Shown one piece after another: positions 17,826 to 25,996 of a stretch of 47,708 nucleotides of DNA (positions are counted from its first letter, which is position 1; the number at the start of each line of letters is the position of its first letter). Under the pieces are notes generated by a model. The model made no database searches. It had not been told where the DNA came from and worked only from the letters and a program-made list of their open reading frames with translations. Made by a program: the position numbers and the translations under genes. Location of the stretch: assembly GCA_029098305.1 (NCBI GenBank), contig JAQXOB010000028.1, positions 1 through 47,708 of the forward strand, read 5' to 3'. This DNA is from Clostridia bacterium. Lineage in GTDB: Bacteria > Bacillota > Clostridia > Oscillospirales > Acutalibacteraceae.

Positions 17826-17863
17826 AAGGCACACAACCTAGAACAATAGTGGTTATGTGCCTT
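17826..17863 (-). terminator. Hairpin at the end of the rhamnose operon
   Basis: AAGGCACA and AACC on the left pair with GGTT and TGTGCCTT on the right, enclosing a 13-base loop. On the minus strand it lies just after rfbC; the T-run is weak (TTTGATTTG), so termination may be partial. Confidence 0.6.
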
Positions 17864-17881
17864 ATCTATTTAATATAAAAA

Positions 17882-18493
17882 TTAATGACAATTAAACTTA
17901 AAAGTATCTTTGATACCTGCCCATTTTTGGTCTTTATCACTTAAGGTTAGCGGTGTACCATCTGCCAGCTTATATCCTGAAGCATCAGCACATCCATTAT
18001 ATTCACCTATGACATCTGGCCATTCTATTGCAATTTCAGGATCGTTCCACGCTATGCCACCCTCGTCGCCGGGATGATAAAAGTCGGTAACCTTATAGCA
18101 AAATTCTGCTGTTTCACTTAGTACAAGAAATCCATGTGCGAAACCCTCAGAAATATAAAATTGCTTTTTATTTTCTGCTGATAAAATTACACCATACCAT
18201 TGACCATATGTCGGGCTGTTTGCACGTAGGTCTACAGCAACATCAAATACCTCACCGCTTACGACTCTTACAAGCTTACCCTGAGGAAACTCTTTCTGGA
18301 AATGAAGCCCACGCAACACGCCCTTTTTTGACATTGATTGATTATCTTGTACAAATACCATGTCTAGGCCATGCTCATGCATATCATTTTGGTTGTATGT
18401 TTCCATAAAGTAGCCTCTGCTGTCACCATATACAGCAGGCTCTATGATGAATAAACCATTAATAGGGGCTGGTGTAACCTTTATCTGTGACAT
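17882..18493 (-). CDS. rfbC: dTDP-4-dehydrorhamnose 3,5-epimerase
   Basis: Third enzyme of dTDP-L-rhamnose synthesis; epimerises C3 and C5 of dTDP-4-keto-6-deoxyglucose. Cupin-fold features are DSRGYFMETYN, VFVQDNQSMSKKGVLRGLHFQ with the catalytic His, GEVFDVAVDLR, and GFAHGFLVLSE. The C-terminal part (GGIAWNDPEIAIEWP) is also typical. About 203 residues. ATG at 18493 is preferred because TAAAAGGAAT sits just the right distance upstream; the ATG at 18502 overlaps that site. It is the last gene of the minus-strand GT2-rfbA-rfbB-rfbD-rfbC operon. Confidence 0.95.
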   Translation of the reverse strand: MSQIKVTPAPINGLFIIEPAVYGDSRGYFMETYNQNDMHEHGLDMVFVQDNQSMSKKGVLRGLHFQKEFPQGKLVRVVSGEVFDVAVDLRANSPTYGQWYGVILSAENKKQFYISEGFAHGFLVLSETAEFCYKVTDFYHPGDEGGIAWNDPEIAIEWPDVIGEYNGCADASGYKLADGTPLTLSDKDQKWAGIKDTFKFNCH

Positions 18494-18553
18494 TATTATC
18501 ATTCCTTTTAAATATATTTAAGTATATTTGTGATATCATAAACTTTGTGATAT

Positions 18554-19468
18554 TTATATATCAATTGATTTCAGATATCTTGTTAGCGCATCTTTCCAGT
18601 CGGGTAGAGGAGAGAACCCACACTCTGCCAGTTTTCTTTTATCTAGTCGACTGTTATGCGGGCGTTTAGCCTTGCTTAGTCCATATTCTTCTGTAGAAAC
18701 AGGTATTACCTTAGTTTTTAGACCATATTGTTTGTAAATCTCACAACAAAAATCATACCAGCTGATATATCCGCCCTCATTGGTAGCGTGATAATAGCCA
18801 TACTTATCTGTTTCGCTCATGTCTACCAACAGTCTTGCTAAATCAAATGTATATGTAGGAGTGCCTATCTGGTCATTTATTACACGAACAGTGTCATGAT
18901 TTTTTCCTACATTTATCATTGTTCGCACAAAGTTTTTTCCATTGATTCCGAACACCCAAGCTATGCGTACAATAAAATATTTTTGTAATGTACTGCTAAC
19001 AGCAATTTCTCCATCTAATTTTGTTTGACCATATACATTTAGTGGACTATAGCTTTTGCAGTCGGGTTCCAAAGGCTTTTCTCCTTCGCCATTGAAAACA
19101 TAATCTGTGCTTATATATATCATTTTACAATCAAGTTTTTTGCAAACATCGGCTATATTTTGTGTACCCTCAACATTGACAGCACGCACTAGGTTTAAGT
19201 TTGATTCATCTTCAGCGGCATCTACCGCTGTCCATGCTGCACAGTGTATCACAACATCAGGACAAACAGATGATATAACCTCATCTACGGATTTTTTATC
19301 TGTAATATCGAGTGAAATATATGATACATTGTCTATATCAGGGTCATTTATTATGCCGGAGTATGAGGGCGTAATGTCACTTGCAATGACTTCATAGTTG
19401 CATCTGATAAGTTCTTTTACAACGTCATATCCAAGCTGACCGTTTACGCCGGTTACAAAGAATTTCAT
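18554..19468 (-). CDS. rfbD: dTDP-4-dehydrorhamnose reductase
   Basis: NAD(P)H-dependent reductase making dTDP-L-rhamnose in the last step. It is an extended short-chain dehydrogenase: N-terminal VTGVNGQLGYDV (Rossmann glycine motif), HCAAWTAVDAAE, ISTDYVFNGEG, the catalytic YGQTK (Tyr-x-x-x-Lys), and DQIGTPTYTFDLARLL. The C-terminal RPHNSRLDKRKLAECG is the usual substrate-site end. ATG at 19468 is chosen because GGAGG lies 8-10 bases before it; an in-frame ATG at 19507 falls inside rfbB. Start is 4 bases from the rfbB stop, indicating translational coupling. Confidence 0.95.
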   Translation of the reverse strand: MKFFVTGVNGQLGYDVVKELIRCNYEVIASDITPSYSGIINDPDIDNVSYISLDITDKKSVDEVISSVCPDVVIHCAAWTAVDAAEDESNLNLVRAVNVEGTQNIADVCKKLDCKMIYISTDYVFNGEGEKPLEPDCKSYSPLNVYGQTKLDGEIAVSSTLQKYFIVRIAWVFGINGKNFVRTMINVGKNHDTVRVINDQIGTPTYTFDLARLLVDMSETDKYGYYHATNEGGYISWYDFCCEIYKQYGLKTKVIPVSTEEYGLSKAKRPHNSRLDKRKLAECGFSPLPDWKDALTRYLKSIDI

Positions 19469-19472
19469 ACAG

Positions 19473-20501
19473 TTAGACCTCCTTACGAGATCCATATATT
19501 TTTTCATAATAATTTTGATATTCTCCTGAAATAATGGTTTCCCACCATTCTCTGTTTTCGAGATACCAATTTATAGTCTTTTTTATACCCTCTGCAAACA
19601 TAGTTTCCGGCAGCCATCCAAGCTCTTCGTGAATCTTTGTAGGGTCAATAGCATAACGCATATCATGACCTTTGCGGTCTGTTACATAAGTAATCAGACT
19701 TTCTGGTTTGCCTAGTTCTTTGCAAATTAACTTAACAATGTCAATGTTCTTCATTTCGTTGTGGCCACCGATATTATATACTTCTCCAACTCTTCCGGAG
19801 TGTAAAATAAGGTCGATTGCTTTACAGTGATCTTCAACATATAGCCAGTCACGAACATTTATTCCCTCTCCATAAACAGGCAAAGGCTTATCATTTAAAG
19901 CATTAGCAATCATAAGAGGTATAAGTTTCTCCGGGAAGTGATATGGTCCATAGTTGTTTGAACAACGACTAATGGTAACAGGTAGTCCATAAGTACGATG
20001 ATATGCAAGTACCAGTAAGTCAGCTGCAGCCTTCGATGATGAGTATGGGCTACTTGTGTGTATAGGTGTACTTTCTGTGAAGAAAAGATCAGGACGATCT
20101 AAAGGTAAGTCACCATAAACCTCATCTGTGGAAACTTGATGATATCTTGAAATACCATACTTTCTGCAAGCATCCATAAGAGTTGCTGTGCCTAAGATAT
20201 TTGTTTGGAGGAAAATTCCCGGATCTTCAATAGAACGGTCAACATGGCTTTCTGCTGCAAAGTTAACTACAACATCCGGCTTTTCCTCTTCAAACAAATT
20301 ATAAACCTTTTCTCTATCACATATATCTGCTTTGACAAATCTAAAATTAGGATTATCCATAACAGATTTCAAAGTAGACAGATTACCTGCATAGGTCAGC
20401 TTGTCCAAACATACTATGCGATAATCCGGATGTTTTTTCATCATGTAAAAAATAAAGTTACTTCCTATAAATCCGGCACCGCCAGTTACTATAATTGTCA
20501 T
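19473..20501 (-). CDS. rfbB: dTDP-glucose 4,6-dehydratase
   Basis: Converts dTDP-glucose to dTDP-4-keto-6-deoxyglucose using bound NAD. VTGGAGFIGSNF (Rossmann motif), NFAAESHVDRSIEDP, the active-site STDEVYGDLP, the catalytic Tyr-x-x-x-Lys in SPYSSSKAAAD, SNNYGPYHFPEKLIP and YGEGINVRDWLYVEDH are all intact. 342 residues is normal. It lies between rfbA (14-base gap) and rfbD (4-base gap) in the same operon. Confidence 0.97.
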   Translation of the reverse strand: MTIIVTGGAGFIGSNFIFYMMKKHPDYRIVCLDKLTYAGNLSTLKSVMDNPNFRFVKADICDREKVYNLFEEEKPDVVVNFAAESHVDRSIEDPGIFLQTNILGTATLMDACRKYGISRYHQVSTDEVYGDLPLDRPDLFFTESTPIHTSSPYSSSKAAADLLVLAYHRTYGLPVTISRCSNNYGPYHFPEKLIPLMIANALNDKPLPVYGEGINVRDWLYVEDHCKAIDLILHSGRVGEVYNIGGHNEMKNIDIVKLICKELGKPESLITYVTDRKGHDMRYAIDPTKIHEELGWLPETMFAEGIKKTINWYLENREWWETIISGEYQNYYEKIYGSRKEV

Positions 20502-20515
20502 TTTAAATACCCCAC

Positions 20516-21412
20516 TTAATTCAAATTTTCCAAATATTTGCCATCTAATACGTCTTTAAGGTATTGGCCGTATTGGTTCTTTTTCAAAACTTCATACACA
20601 GCAAGAAGATCATCTTTGGAAATCCAACCGTTAAGATAAGCGATTTCTTCCAAACATGCTATTTTTCTGTGTTGATGTGTTTCCACGGTTTTTACAAAAT
20701 TAGTTGCTTCAACTAGGCTTTCGTGTGTTCCTGTGTCTAACCATGTAAAGCCTTGACCAAGCAGTTCTACATTTAAATCTCCTTGCTCCAGATAGATACG
20801 GTTGAGATCTGTTATTTCCAGCTCACCTCTTGCTGATGGCTTTAAATCTTCTGCATATTTTACAACACGATTGTCATAGAAATACAAGCCGGTTACACAG
20901 TAGTTGCTTTTAGGTTTTGATGGTTTTTCTTCAATAGAAATTGCACGTCCATCTTTATCAAACTCAACAATACCAAATCGTTCCGGATCGTCTACATAGT
21001 AACCAAAGACTGTAGCACCTTTTCCGGTTTCGGCATTCTTAACAGCCTGACGAAGTCTTTTATTAAGTCCATGACCTGCAAAGATATTGTCACCTAATAC
21101 CATGGCTACTGTGTCATCGCCTATAAAATCTTTACCGATAATGAAAGCCTGTGCCAATCCGTCCGGCGATGGTTGTACAGCATATGTAAGTTGAACACCA
21201 AATTGATGTCCATCTCCTAGCAGATCCTTAAATCGGGGTGTGTCCTGTGGGGTAGAAATAATAAGGATATCACGCATTCCTGCGTTCATAAGAACAGACA
21301 TAGGATAATATATCATTGGCTTATCATAAATTGGTAAAAGTTGTTTTGAGGTTACCTTTGTAAGTGGATATAATCTTGTGCCAGATCCTCCGGCTAATAT
21401 AATACCTTTCAT
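20516..21412 (-). CDS. rfbA: Glucose-1-phosphate thymidylyltransferase
   Basis: Makes dTDP-glucose from glucose 1-phosphate and dTTP, committing sugar to the rhamnose route. The nucleotidyltransferase signature [20 protein letters not shown] and KPMIYYP open the protein. [16 protein letters not shown], the metal site [31 protein letters not shown] and [16 protein letters not shown] follow. 298 residues, standard length. It follows a GT2 gene and precedes rfbB. An AGGAAAAA ribosome site is present. Confidence 0.97.
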   Translation of the reverse strand: MKGIILAGGSGTRLYPLTKVTSKQLLPIYDKPMIYYPMSVLMNAGMRDILIISTPQDTPRFKDLLGDGHQFGVQLTYAVQPSPDGLAQAFIIGKDFIGDDTVAMVLGDNIFAGHGLNKRLRQAVKNAETGKGATVFGYYVDDPERFGIVEFDKDGRAISIEEKPSKPKSNYCVTGLYFYDNRVVKYAEDLKPSARGELEITDLNRIYLEQGDLNVELLGQGFTWLDTGTHESLVEATNFVKTVETHQHRKIACLEEIAYLNGWISKDDLLAVYEVLKKNQYGQYLKDVLDGKYLENLN

Positions 21413-21446
21413 TTTTTCCTCCCATGGTAAAATAATAATATAAGTT

Positions 21447-22643
21447 CTATTGATTTTTAGAACATAATTTCCATAATTCTATGTTTCTTGTTTGAAGTGC
21501 CTTTTCTGTCTTTTTGAGCGCATATGGTAGCTTATATGTTTTGTTATCATAATACTCGTCATAAAGATCACAAGCAAGCACAAACATAGCCTCTATTACA
21601 TTGTTATCCATTCCGGATATAGTAGGATAATAATAGGCACTAAGATGCTTTAACAGCATGGTATAAAAGCGAGCACCGTGATCAAGATCAAGCTTACGGC
21701 ATTGATCGAGAATATGCACAAGCATCCAATATCTGTCAATGCATTTTGGATTTTTTTGATTGGTCTGGGTATGAGAAAAATTATTTTCATACCAACGATA
21801 TTGGTAGCATACTTTTGGCACATATACAAATTTTTTACATTGTGTAAATATCAGAGCATGAATAATAGTATCTTCATACCAATATCCCGGTAAAAATCTA
21901 ACATTGTTCCATAGCTCACGTTTATAAACCTTACACCATGGTAATCCGGCATAATTTAGAATTTTTGCTTCTTTATCGTAATTTTTTAAGTTGTATTCAG
22001 GATAAATATTTGGGATAGTCTGAATTATTTTTCCTTCTTTTTCCTTTACGAGGTTGTGACCACACATGGCTATATCAGCATCTTGTTCATATGCAGCCTT
22101 CATCAATGTCTGCACCAAATCTGGTTCTACTACGTCATCACAATCGATAAACATCAGGTAACGACCCTTAGCCTCATTAATACCGGTATTTCTTGCTCCG
22201 GCAATACCCTGATTTTTCTGAAAAATAGCTCTTACTCGGTGATCTCTTTCTGAAAATTCACGTACAATATCTTGAGCTCCGTCTGTAGAACCATCATCTA
22301 CTAAGATTACCTCATATTTATACTGAGTATTTTGATTTAAAATAGAAGAAATATTTTCACCAATGAGATTTACATAATTATAAATTGGTATCACTATAGA
22401 AAGATCAAGATTAGAATTTATAGGTGGATTAATTGGTTCAGCTACTCTTCCTTGATCAGGAGAAACAGTATAAAGTAGTTTTAAAGCTTCATCGTGTATT
22501 ATATTCACGTTTGATTGATTAATCCTGCTAGATTTAAGGCTAAAGTTTAACATTCTCATTCCATATGCAAGTTGTGATAGTTTAGCACTTATGAATTTGT
22601 TATGAGTTAGTTTTAAAAAGCGAAAATAATAGCCATAAACCAT
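21447..22643 (-). CDS. Glycosyltransferase family 2 protein
   Basis: 398-residue inverting glycosyltransferase of family GT2. A roughly 70-residue N-terminal extension precedes the GT-A fold: [48 protein letters not shown] and the metal-binding [16 protein letters not shown]. The C-terminal part ([24 protein letters not shown]) resembles enzymes that build capsule or wall polysaccharide. As first gene of the rhamnose operon, behind its own promoter, it may be a rhamnosyl- or hexosyltransferase, but GT2 donors cannot be deduced from sequence. GAGAGGTG is the ribosome site. Confidence 0.9.
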   Translation of the reverse strand: MVYGYYFRFLKLTHNKFISAKLSQLAYGMRMLNFSLKSSRINQSNVNIIHDEALKLLYTVSPDQGRVAEPINPPINSNLDLSIVIPIYNYVNLIGENISSILNQNTQYKYEVILVDDGSTDGAQDIVREFSERDHRVRAIFQKNQGIAGARNTGINEAKGRYLMFIDCDDVVEPDLVQTLMKAAYEQDADIAMCGHNLVKEKEGKIIQTIPNIYPEYNLKNYDKEAKILNYAGLPWCKVYKRELWNNVRFLPGYWYEDTIIHALIFTQCKKFVYVPKVCYQYRWYENNFSHTQTNQKNPKCIDRYWMLVHILDQCRKLDLDHGARFYTMLLKHLSAYYYPTISGMDNNVIEAMFVLACDLYDEYYDNKTYKLPYALKKTEKALQTRNIELWKLCSKNQ

Positions 22644-22681
22644 TAATCTACACCTCTCGACTTTTTTATATAATTTAGATT

Positions 22682-22709
22682 ATTATAACATTTTTTGAGA
22701 AATAGTCAA
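22682..22709 (-). promoter_or_regulatory. Promoter of the GT2-rhamnose operon
   Basis: Minus-strand TTGACT (22709-22704) and TATAAT (22687-22682), 16-base spacer, about 40 bases before the GT2 start. Confidence 0.75.
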
Positions 22710-22860
22710 GAAAAACATTAATTATGTATTGCAGTGTCAAATGGCAATTAGTATATGAGAATATGTTGAGAGTCATTTGTTTTATTTTAATTACATAAAT
22801 CTAAAAAACAGGGTACAAAATGGAATTTTATTTAATTTCAAAGACAATATTTTGCACTAA

Positions 22861-22901
22861 AAAAAGCACTACAAGCTGTGATATCATTTGTAGCGCTTTT
22901 T
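22861..22901 (-). terminator. Terminator of the SCIFF-decarboxylase operon
   Basis: AAAAAGC and CTACAA on the left pair with TTGTAG and GCTTTTT on the right (one A-C mismatch), and the minus-strand copy is followed by more T. It lies 5 bases past the decarboxylase stop. Confidence 0.8.
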
Positions 22902-22905
22902 ACTG

Positions 22906-24300
22906 TTAAATACAATTTATGTATCCACTTTTGTGGACAATTCCTTTAAGTGAAAAGTCATTATTTTCAATAGAATTTAATAAATCGGCGATCTCTTCAG
23001 TTACAACCTCACCAGATACTATAAAAGGTATTCCCGGAGGATAGAGATATAATGTTTCGCTCGAAATACGTCCAATAGCGTCATTATAGGTGAAGCTTCT
23101 TGCAATTTTTGTGCTAGCTTTATATGGAGAAAGAGCTTGGCTGGTTCTAGGATAACTGATTGATAAACTCTTATTTTCGTTATCCAAGGAAGTCATGTTA
23201 TCGATTTCTCTTAAAGCATCAAGCAGTTTTTGATATCCGATATCGCTATCAGCGATAGATGTCATTGCTATAGCGTACTTCAGTGATGACATTTCTAACT
23301 CACATTTGTATTTTTCTCTAAGTAACGACATTACTTTATCACCGGAAAGGTGTTTGTGACAAATTATAAGCTTAGAATTATCATAGTCAAACACGCCTTT
23401 GGTTTTGCTGTCGAAAAGATAAATATTTTTTAAACTATTAATTTGCTCACGTAAATTTGTTAGTTTGGAATAATAACTCTTAACAACATCGTTTTTATCT
23501 GCTGATGCCATATAGTTTATGCTTTCAAAAGCAGAGCTCATCAGTATATAAGATGGACTGGATGTCTGGAATGTCTGCAAAAAAAACTCCAGCTTATGAT
23601 TATCGACATATTCAGATTTTACGTGCAATATAGCAGTTTGAGTGAGCGCAGGTAGAGTTTTGTGCAGACTTTGAATAACAATGTCGGCACCATAACCCAA
23701 CGCAGACTTTGGAAAACAATCCCCAAAAGAGAAGTGAGCTCCATGTGCTTCATCTACGATCAGTGGAATACCATACAGGTGGCAGATATGGGAGATTTTT
23801 TTGATATCAGAAACAATACCTTCATAGGTAGGTGAAGTGATCACCACAGCTTTTATATCTTGCTCTTTCTCTAATGTTTTTTCAATCTCATCACAATTAA
23901 TCGAAAGACAAATTCCCGTCATTTCATCAATCTCAGGATAAATATATATAGGCTCTAGCATCTTAAGAAAAACAGCATTATAAACTGATTTGTGGCAGTT
24001 TCTTGCTATAAGAATCTTATCCATTGGCCCACAGCAAGAGCTTATAGCACTCAAAATACCACCTGTAGAACCATTTATCATCACATATGACCTATCGCTA
24101 CCATACAACTGCGAAATATGAAGCAAATTATCTTTTATTATCTCTGCAGGATGATGCAGATTGTCGAAAGAGTCTATCTCGGTGATGTCAATAGAATAAG
24201 ATTTATCAAAAAGTTTAAGCTCTCTCTTATGACCGGGCATATGAAAGGGATACACATCTTCCTTTATATACCTTTTCAGCTTTTTATATAGATGTTCCAT
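22906..24300 (-). CDS. PLP-dependent Orn/Lys/Arg-decarboxylase family protein
   Basis: 464-residue fold-type I PLP enzyme of the short (SpeA/YaaO-like) basic amino acid decarboxylase family. PFHMPGHK (18-25) is the family signature, followed by NGSTGGILSAI, IARNCHKSVYNAV, SPTYEGIVSDI, the cofactor Asp183 in VDEAHGAHF and the Schiff-base Lys214 in QSLHKTLPALTQ. The C-terminus carries LYPPGIPFIVSGE. Known members decarboxylate arginine, lysine or ornithine for polyamines; the substrate here is not decidable. Its ATG overlaps the maturase gene by 17 bases and has no clear ribosome site of its own, so it is probably translated by coupling to the maturase. A role in modifying the SCIFF peptide is conceivable but unproven. 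Confidence 0.88.
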   Translation of the reverse strand: MEHLYKKLKRYIKEDVYPFHMPGHKRELKLFDKSYSIDITEIDSFDNLHHPAEIIKDNLLHISQLYGSDRSYVMINGSTGGILSAISSCCGPMDKILIARNCHKSVYNAVFLKMLEPIYIYPEIDEMTGICLSINCDEIEKTLEKEQDIKAVVITSPTYEGIVSDIKKISHICHLYGIPLIVDEAHGAHFSFGDCFPKSALGYGADIVIQSLHKTLPALTQTAILHVKSEYVDNHKLEFFLQTFQTSSPSYILMSSAFESINYMASADKNDVVKSYYSKLTNLREQINSLKNIYLFDSKTKGVFDYDNSKLIICHKHLSGDKVMSLLREKYKCELEMSSLKYAIAMTSIADSDIGYQKLLDALREIDNMTSLDNENKSLSISYPRTSQALSPYKASTKIARSFTYNDAIGRISSETLYLYPPGIPFIVSGEVVTEEIADLLNSIENNDFSLKGIVHKSGYINCI

Positions 24301-25675
24301 CTTGATCAGCTGCCTGTGCTACTTTCATCATTATAGCTTGTTCTATTCTTTTTTTGTGCAGTTCGCATCCGAGCTTATAAACACCATTTATACTGCCGGT
24401 GGAATGATATGCGTTGGCAGCACATCCACCACTGCAATAAAACCTTGCAAAACATTCGTCACATTCCTTGTGTGCATAAATATTGCAAGTCTTAAACTCA
24501 TCACGAATAGGATTATCATTTATTCCATCAAAAATATTGCCCATCAGGAACTTTTTATCTCCTGTAAACTGATGACATGGATACAAGTCGCCCTCCGGTG
24601 TTACGGCCATATACTCTGTACCAACGCCACAGCCTGATACACGCTTTACAATGCATGGACCGCCCTCTAGGTCTATCATATAGTGATAGAAAGTAAATCC
24701 CTTGCCTTCTTTTTCACGCTTGAGCATTTCTTTTGCAAGTATCTCGTATTGCTCAAGAAGTATAGGCAGATCTTCCTCTTTGAGAGCATATGGCTCTTTA
24801 GGATCTGCCACAACAGGCTCCAAGGAGAGTTGTTCAAAGCCAAGGTCTGCTATATGCAAAATATCATTTGCGAAGTCAGTGTTATAGTGAGTGTATGTTC
24901 CTCTTATGTAGTAGTCCTGCTGATTACGGCTTTCGGCAGCCTTCAAAAACTTAGGAAGTATCAAATCATAGCTTCCTTTACCATTCAAAGTGTTTCTCAT
25001 TCTATCATTGATTTCTTTTCTTCCGTCAAGGCTCAAAACGACATTAGACATCTCTTTGTTGCAGTATTCAATTACATCGTCAGTTAGCAAAACACCGTTT
25101 GTGGTAATTGTAAACCTAAAATTTTTGTTGTGGATTTTTTCCTGCTCTCTGCCATATGCTACAAGCTGTTTTACAACCTCAAAGTTCATCAATGGCTCGC
25201 CACCGAAAAAGTCTACTTCAAGGTTTTTTCTTGTGCCGGAATTTTCTATTAAGAAGTCAAGAGCTCTTTTTCCTACTTCAAAGCTCATCAGACCACAATC
25301 GCCTTTATATCTGCCTTCATCGGCAAAGCAATATTTGCATGACAGATTACAATCATGAGCTACGTGTAGACAGAGTGCTTTTATAACAGATTGACGTTTT
25401 TTAAAGTCAAAAGAAATTTCTTTATATTTATCTTCTGTGTATAGCTTTCCCTGAGCTTTTAGCTCTTCTATATCTTCAAAAACATTTTCGATATCCTGTT
25501 CGGTCACATCAGGCATATGACTATACTTATCTAAAATTATTGATTTAATTTCATCTTGGCTTTTTTTATCATACATATCTATGATGTCATATGCGACCTC
25601 GTCAACACTGTGAACACAGCCACTGTTTACATCAAGTACGATGTTATATCCGTTGCTTTTATATAAGTGAAGCAT
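24284..25675 (-). CDS. scfB: SCIFF peptide radical SAM maturase
   Basis: 463-residue radical SAM/SPASM enzyme that introduces a thioether cross-link into the SCIFF peptide (ranthipeptide class). Residues 1 to about 80 form the peptide-binding head. The [4Fe-4S]-SAM motif is C109-x3-C113-x2-C116 (HDCNLSCKYCFAD), then FFGGEPLMNFE. The SPASM region carries the auxiliary-cluster cysteines in RVSGCGVGTEY, LYPCHQFTGD, KTCNIYAHKECDECFARFYCSGGCA and LGCELHKKRIEQA. ATG at 25675 is chosen from AAAGGT upstream; an earlier in-frame ATG at 25708 lies inside a hairpin. The precursor gene is 72 bases upstream. No dedicated exporter or leader protease is present in the window. Confidence 0.95.
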   Translation of the reverse strand: MLHLYKSNGYNIVLDVNSGCVHSVDEVAYDIIDMYDKKSQDEIKSIILDKYSHMPDVTEQDIENVFEDIEELKAQGKLYTEDKYKEISFDFKKRQSVIKALCLHVAHDCNLSCKYCFADEGRYKGDCGLMSFEVGKRALDFLIENSGTRKNLEVDFFGGEPLMNFEVVKQLVAYGREQEKIHNKNFRFTITTNGVLLTDDVIEYCNKEMSNVVLSLDGRKEINDRMRNTLNGKGSYDLILPKFLKAAESRNQQDYYIRGTYTHYNTDFANDILHIADLGFEQLSLEPVVADPKEPYALKEEDLPILLEQYEILAKEMLKREKEGKGFTFYHYMIDLEGGPCIVKRVSGCGVGTEYMAVTPEGDLYPCHQFTGDKKFLMGNIFDGINDNPIRDEFKTCNIYAHKECDECFARFYCSGGCAANAYHSTGSINGVYKLGCELHKKRIEQAIMMKVAQAADQDGTSI

Positions 25676-25690
25676 TTTTTTACCTTTCTC

Positions 25691-25730
25691 AAAAGAAAAT
25701 CGCTGCAATTCCTTGTGGCTGCAACGATTT
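25691..25730 (-). terminator. Hairpin between SCIFF peptide and maturase genes (partial terminator)
   Basis: AAATCG (25697-25702) pairs with CGATTT (25725-25730) and, past one mismatch, TGCA with TGCA, loop 12. On the minus strand it is followed by TTTTCTTTT. It would let more peptide mRNA than maturase mRNA accumulate, common for RiPP precursors. Confidence 0.65.
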
Positions 25731-25747
25731 CTTAATAATTATTTGAA

Positions 25748-25900
25748 TTATTTATTGTTTTTGCACTGCTCACATTGCTGATTTGCTACACTGCAAGATG
25801 TTTTGCTTGCTGACTGGCAAGATGTCTGACATTCGCCACAACCGCCGTTCTTAGCAGACTCAGCAAGATTTCTTGAATTTAAAGTTTTAATTCTCTCCAT
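25748..25900 (-). CDS. scfA: SCIFF ranthipeptide precursor (six Cys), variant at the cross-link site
   Basis: 50-residue precursor peptide read from ATG 25900 behind AAAGGAGA. The leader MERIKTLNSRNLAESAKNGG is followed by a core with cysteines 21, 24, 28, 36, 43 and 46 (CGECQTSCQ, SKTSCSVANQQCEQC). Name and family follow from six cysteines in about 45 residues and the adjacent maturase. As I recall the characterised Clostridium thermocellum peptide, a Cys at position 32 is bonded to Thr37; here 32 is Ser (AGC) and 37 is Ser, while Cys46 is additional. If correct, cross-link topology must differ. A strong promoter lies directly upstream. The function of SCIFF peptides is not firmly settled. 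Confidence 0.93.
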   Translation of the reverse strand: MERIKTLNSRNLAESAKNGGCGECQTSCQSASKTSCSVANQQCEQCKNNK

Positions 25901-25938
25901 GGAAGTATCTCCTTTCTTAATAAGAATTCACAAGTAAA

Positions 25939-25966
25939 ATTATATCAGAAAAATAATTTTTGTCAA
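25939..25966 (-). promoter_or_regulatory. Promoter of the SCIFF operon
   Basis: Minus-strand TTGACA (25966-25961) and TATAAT (25944-25939), both perfect consensus, 16-base spacer. It drives scfA and, through the hairpin, scfB and the decarboxylase. Confidence 0.85.
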
Positions 25967-25996
25967 TACCGTTTGATAGGGTAGAGGTTATTACAT

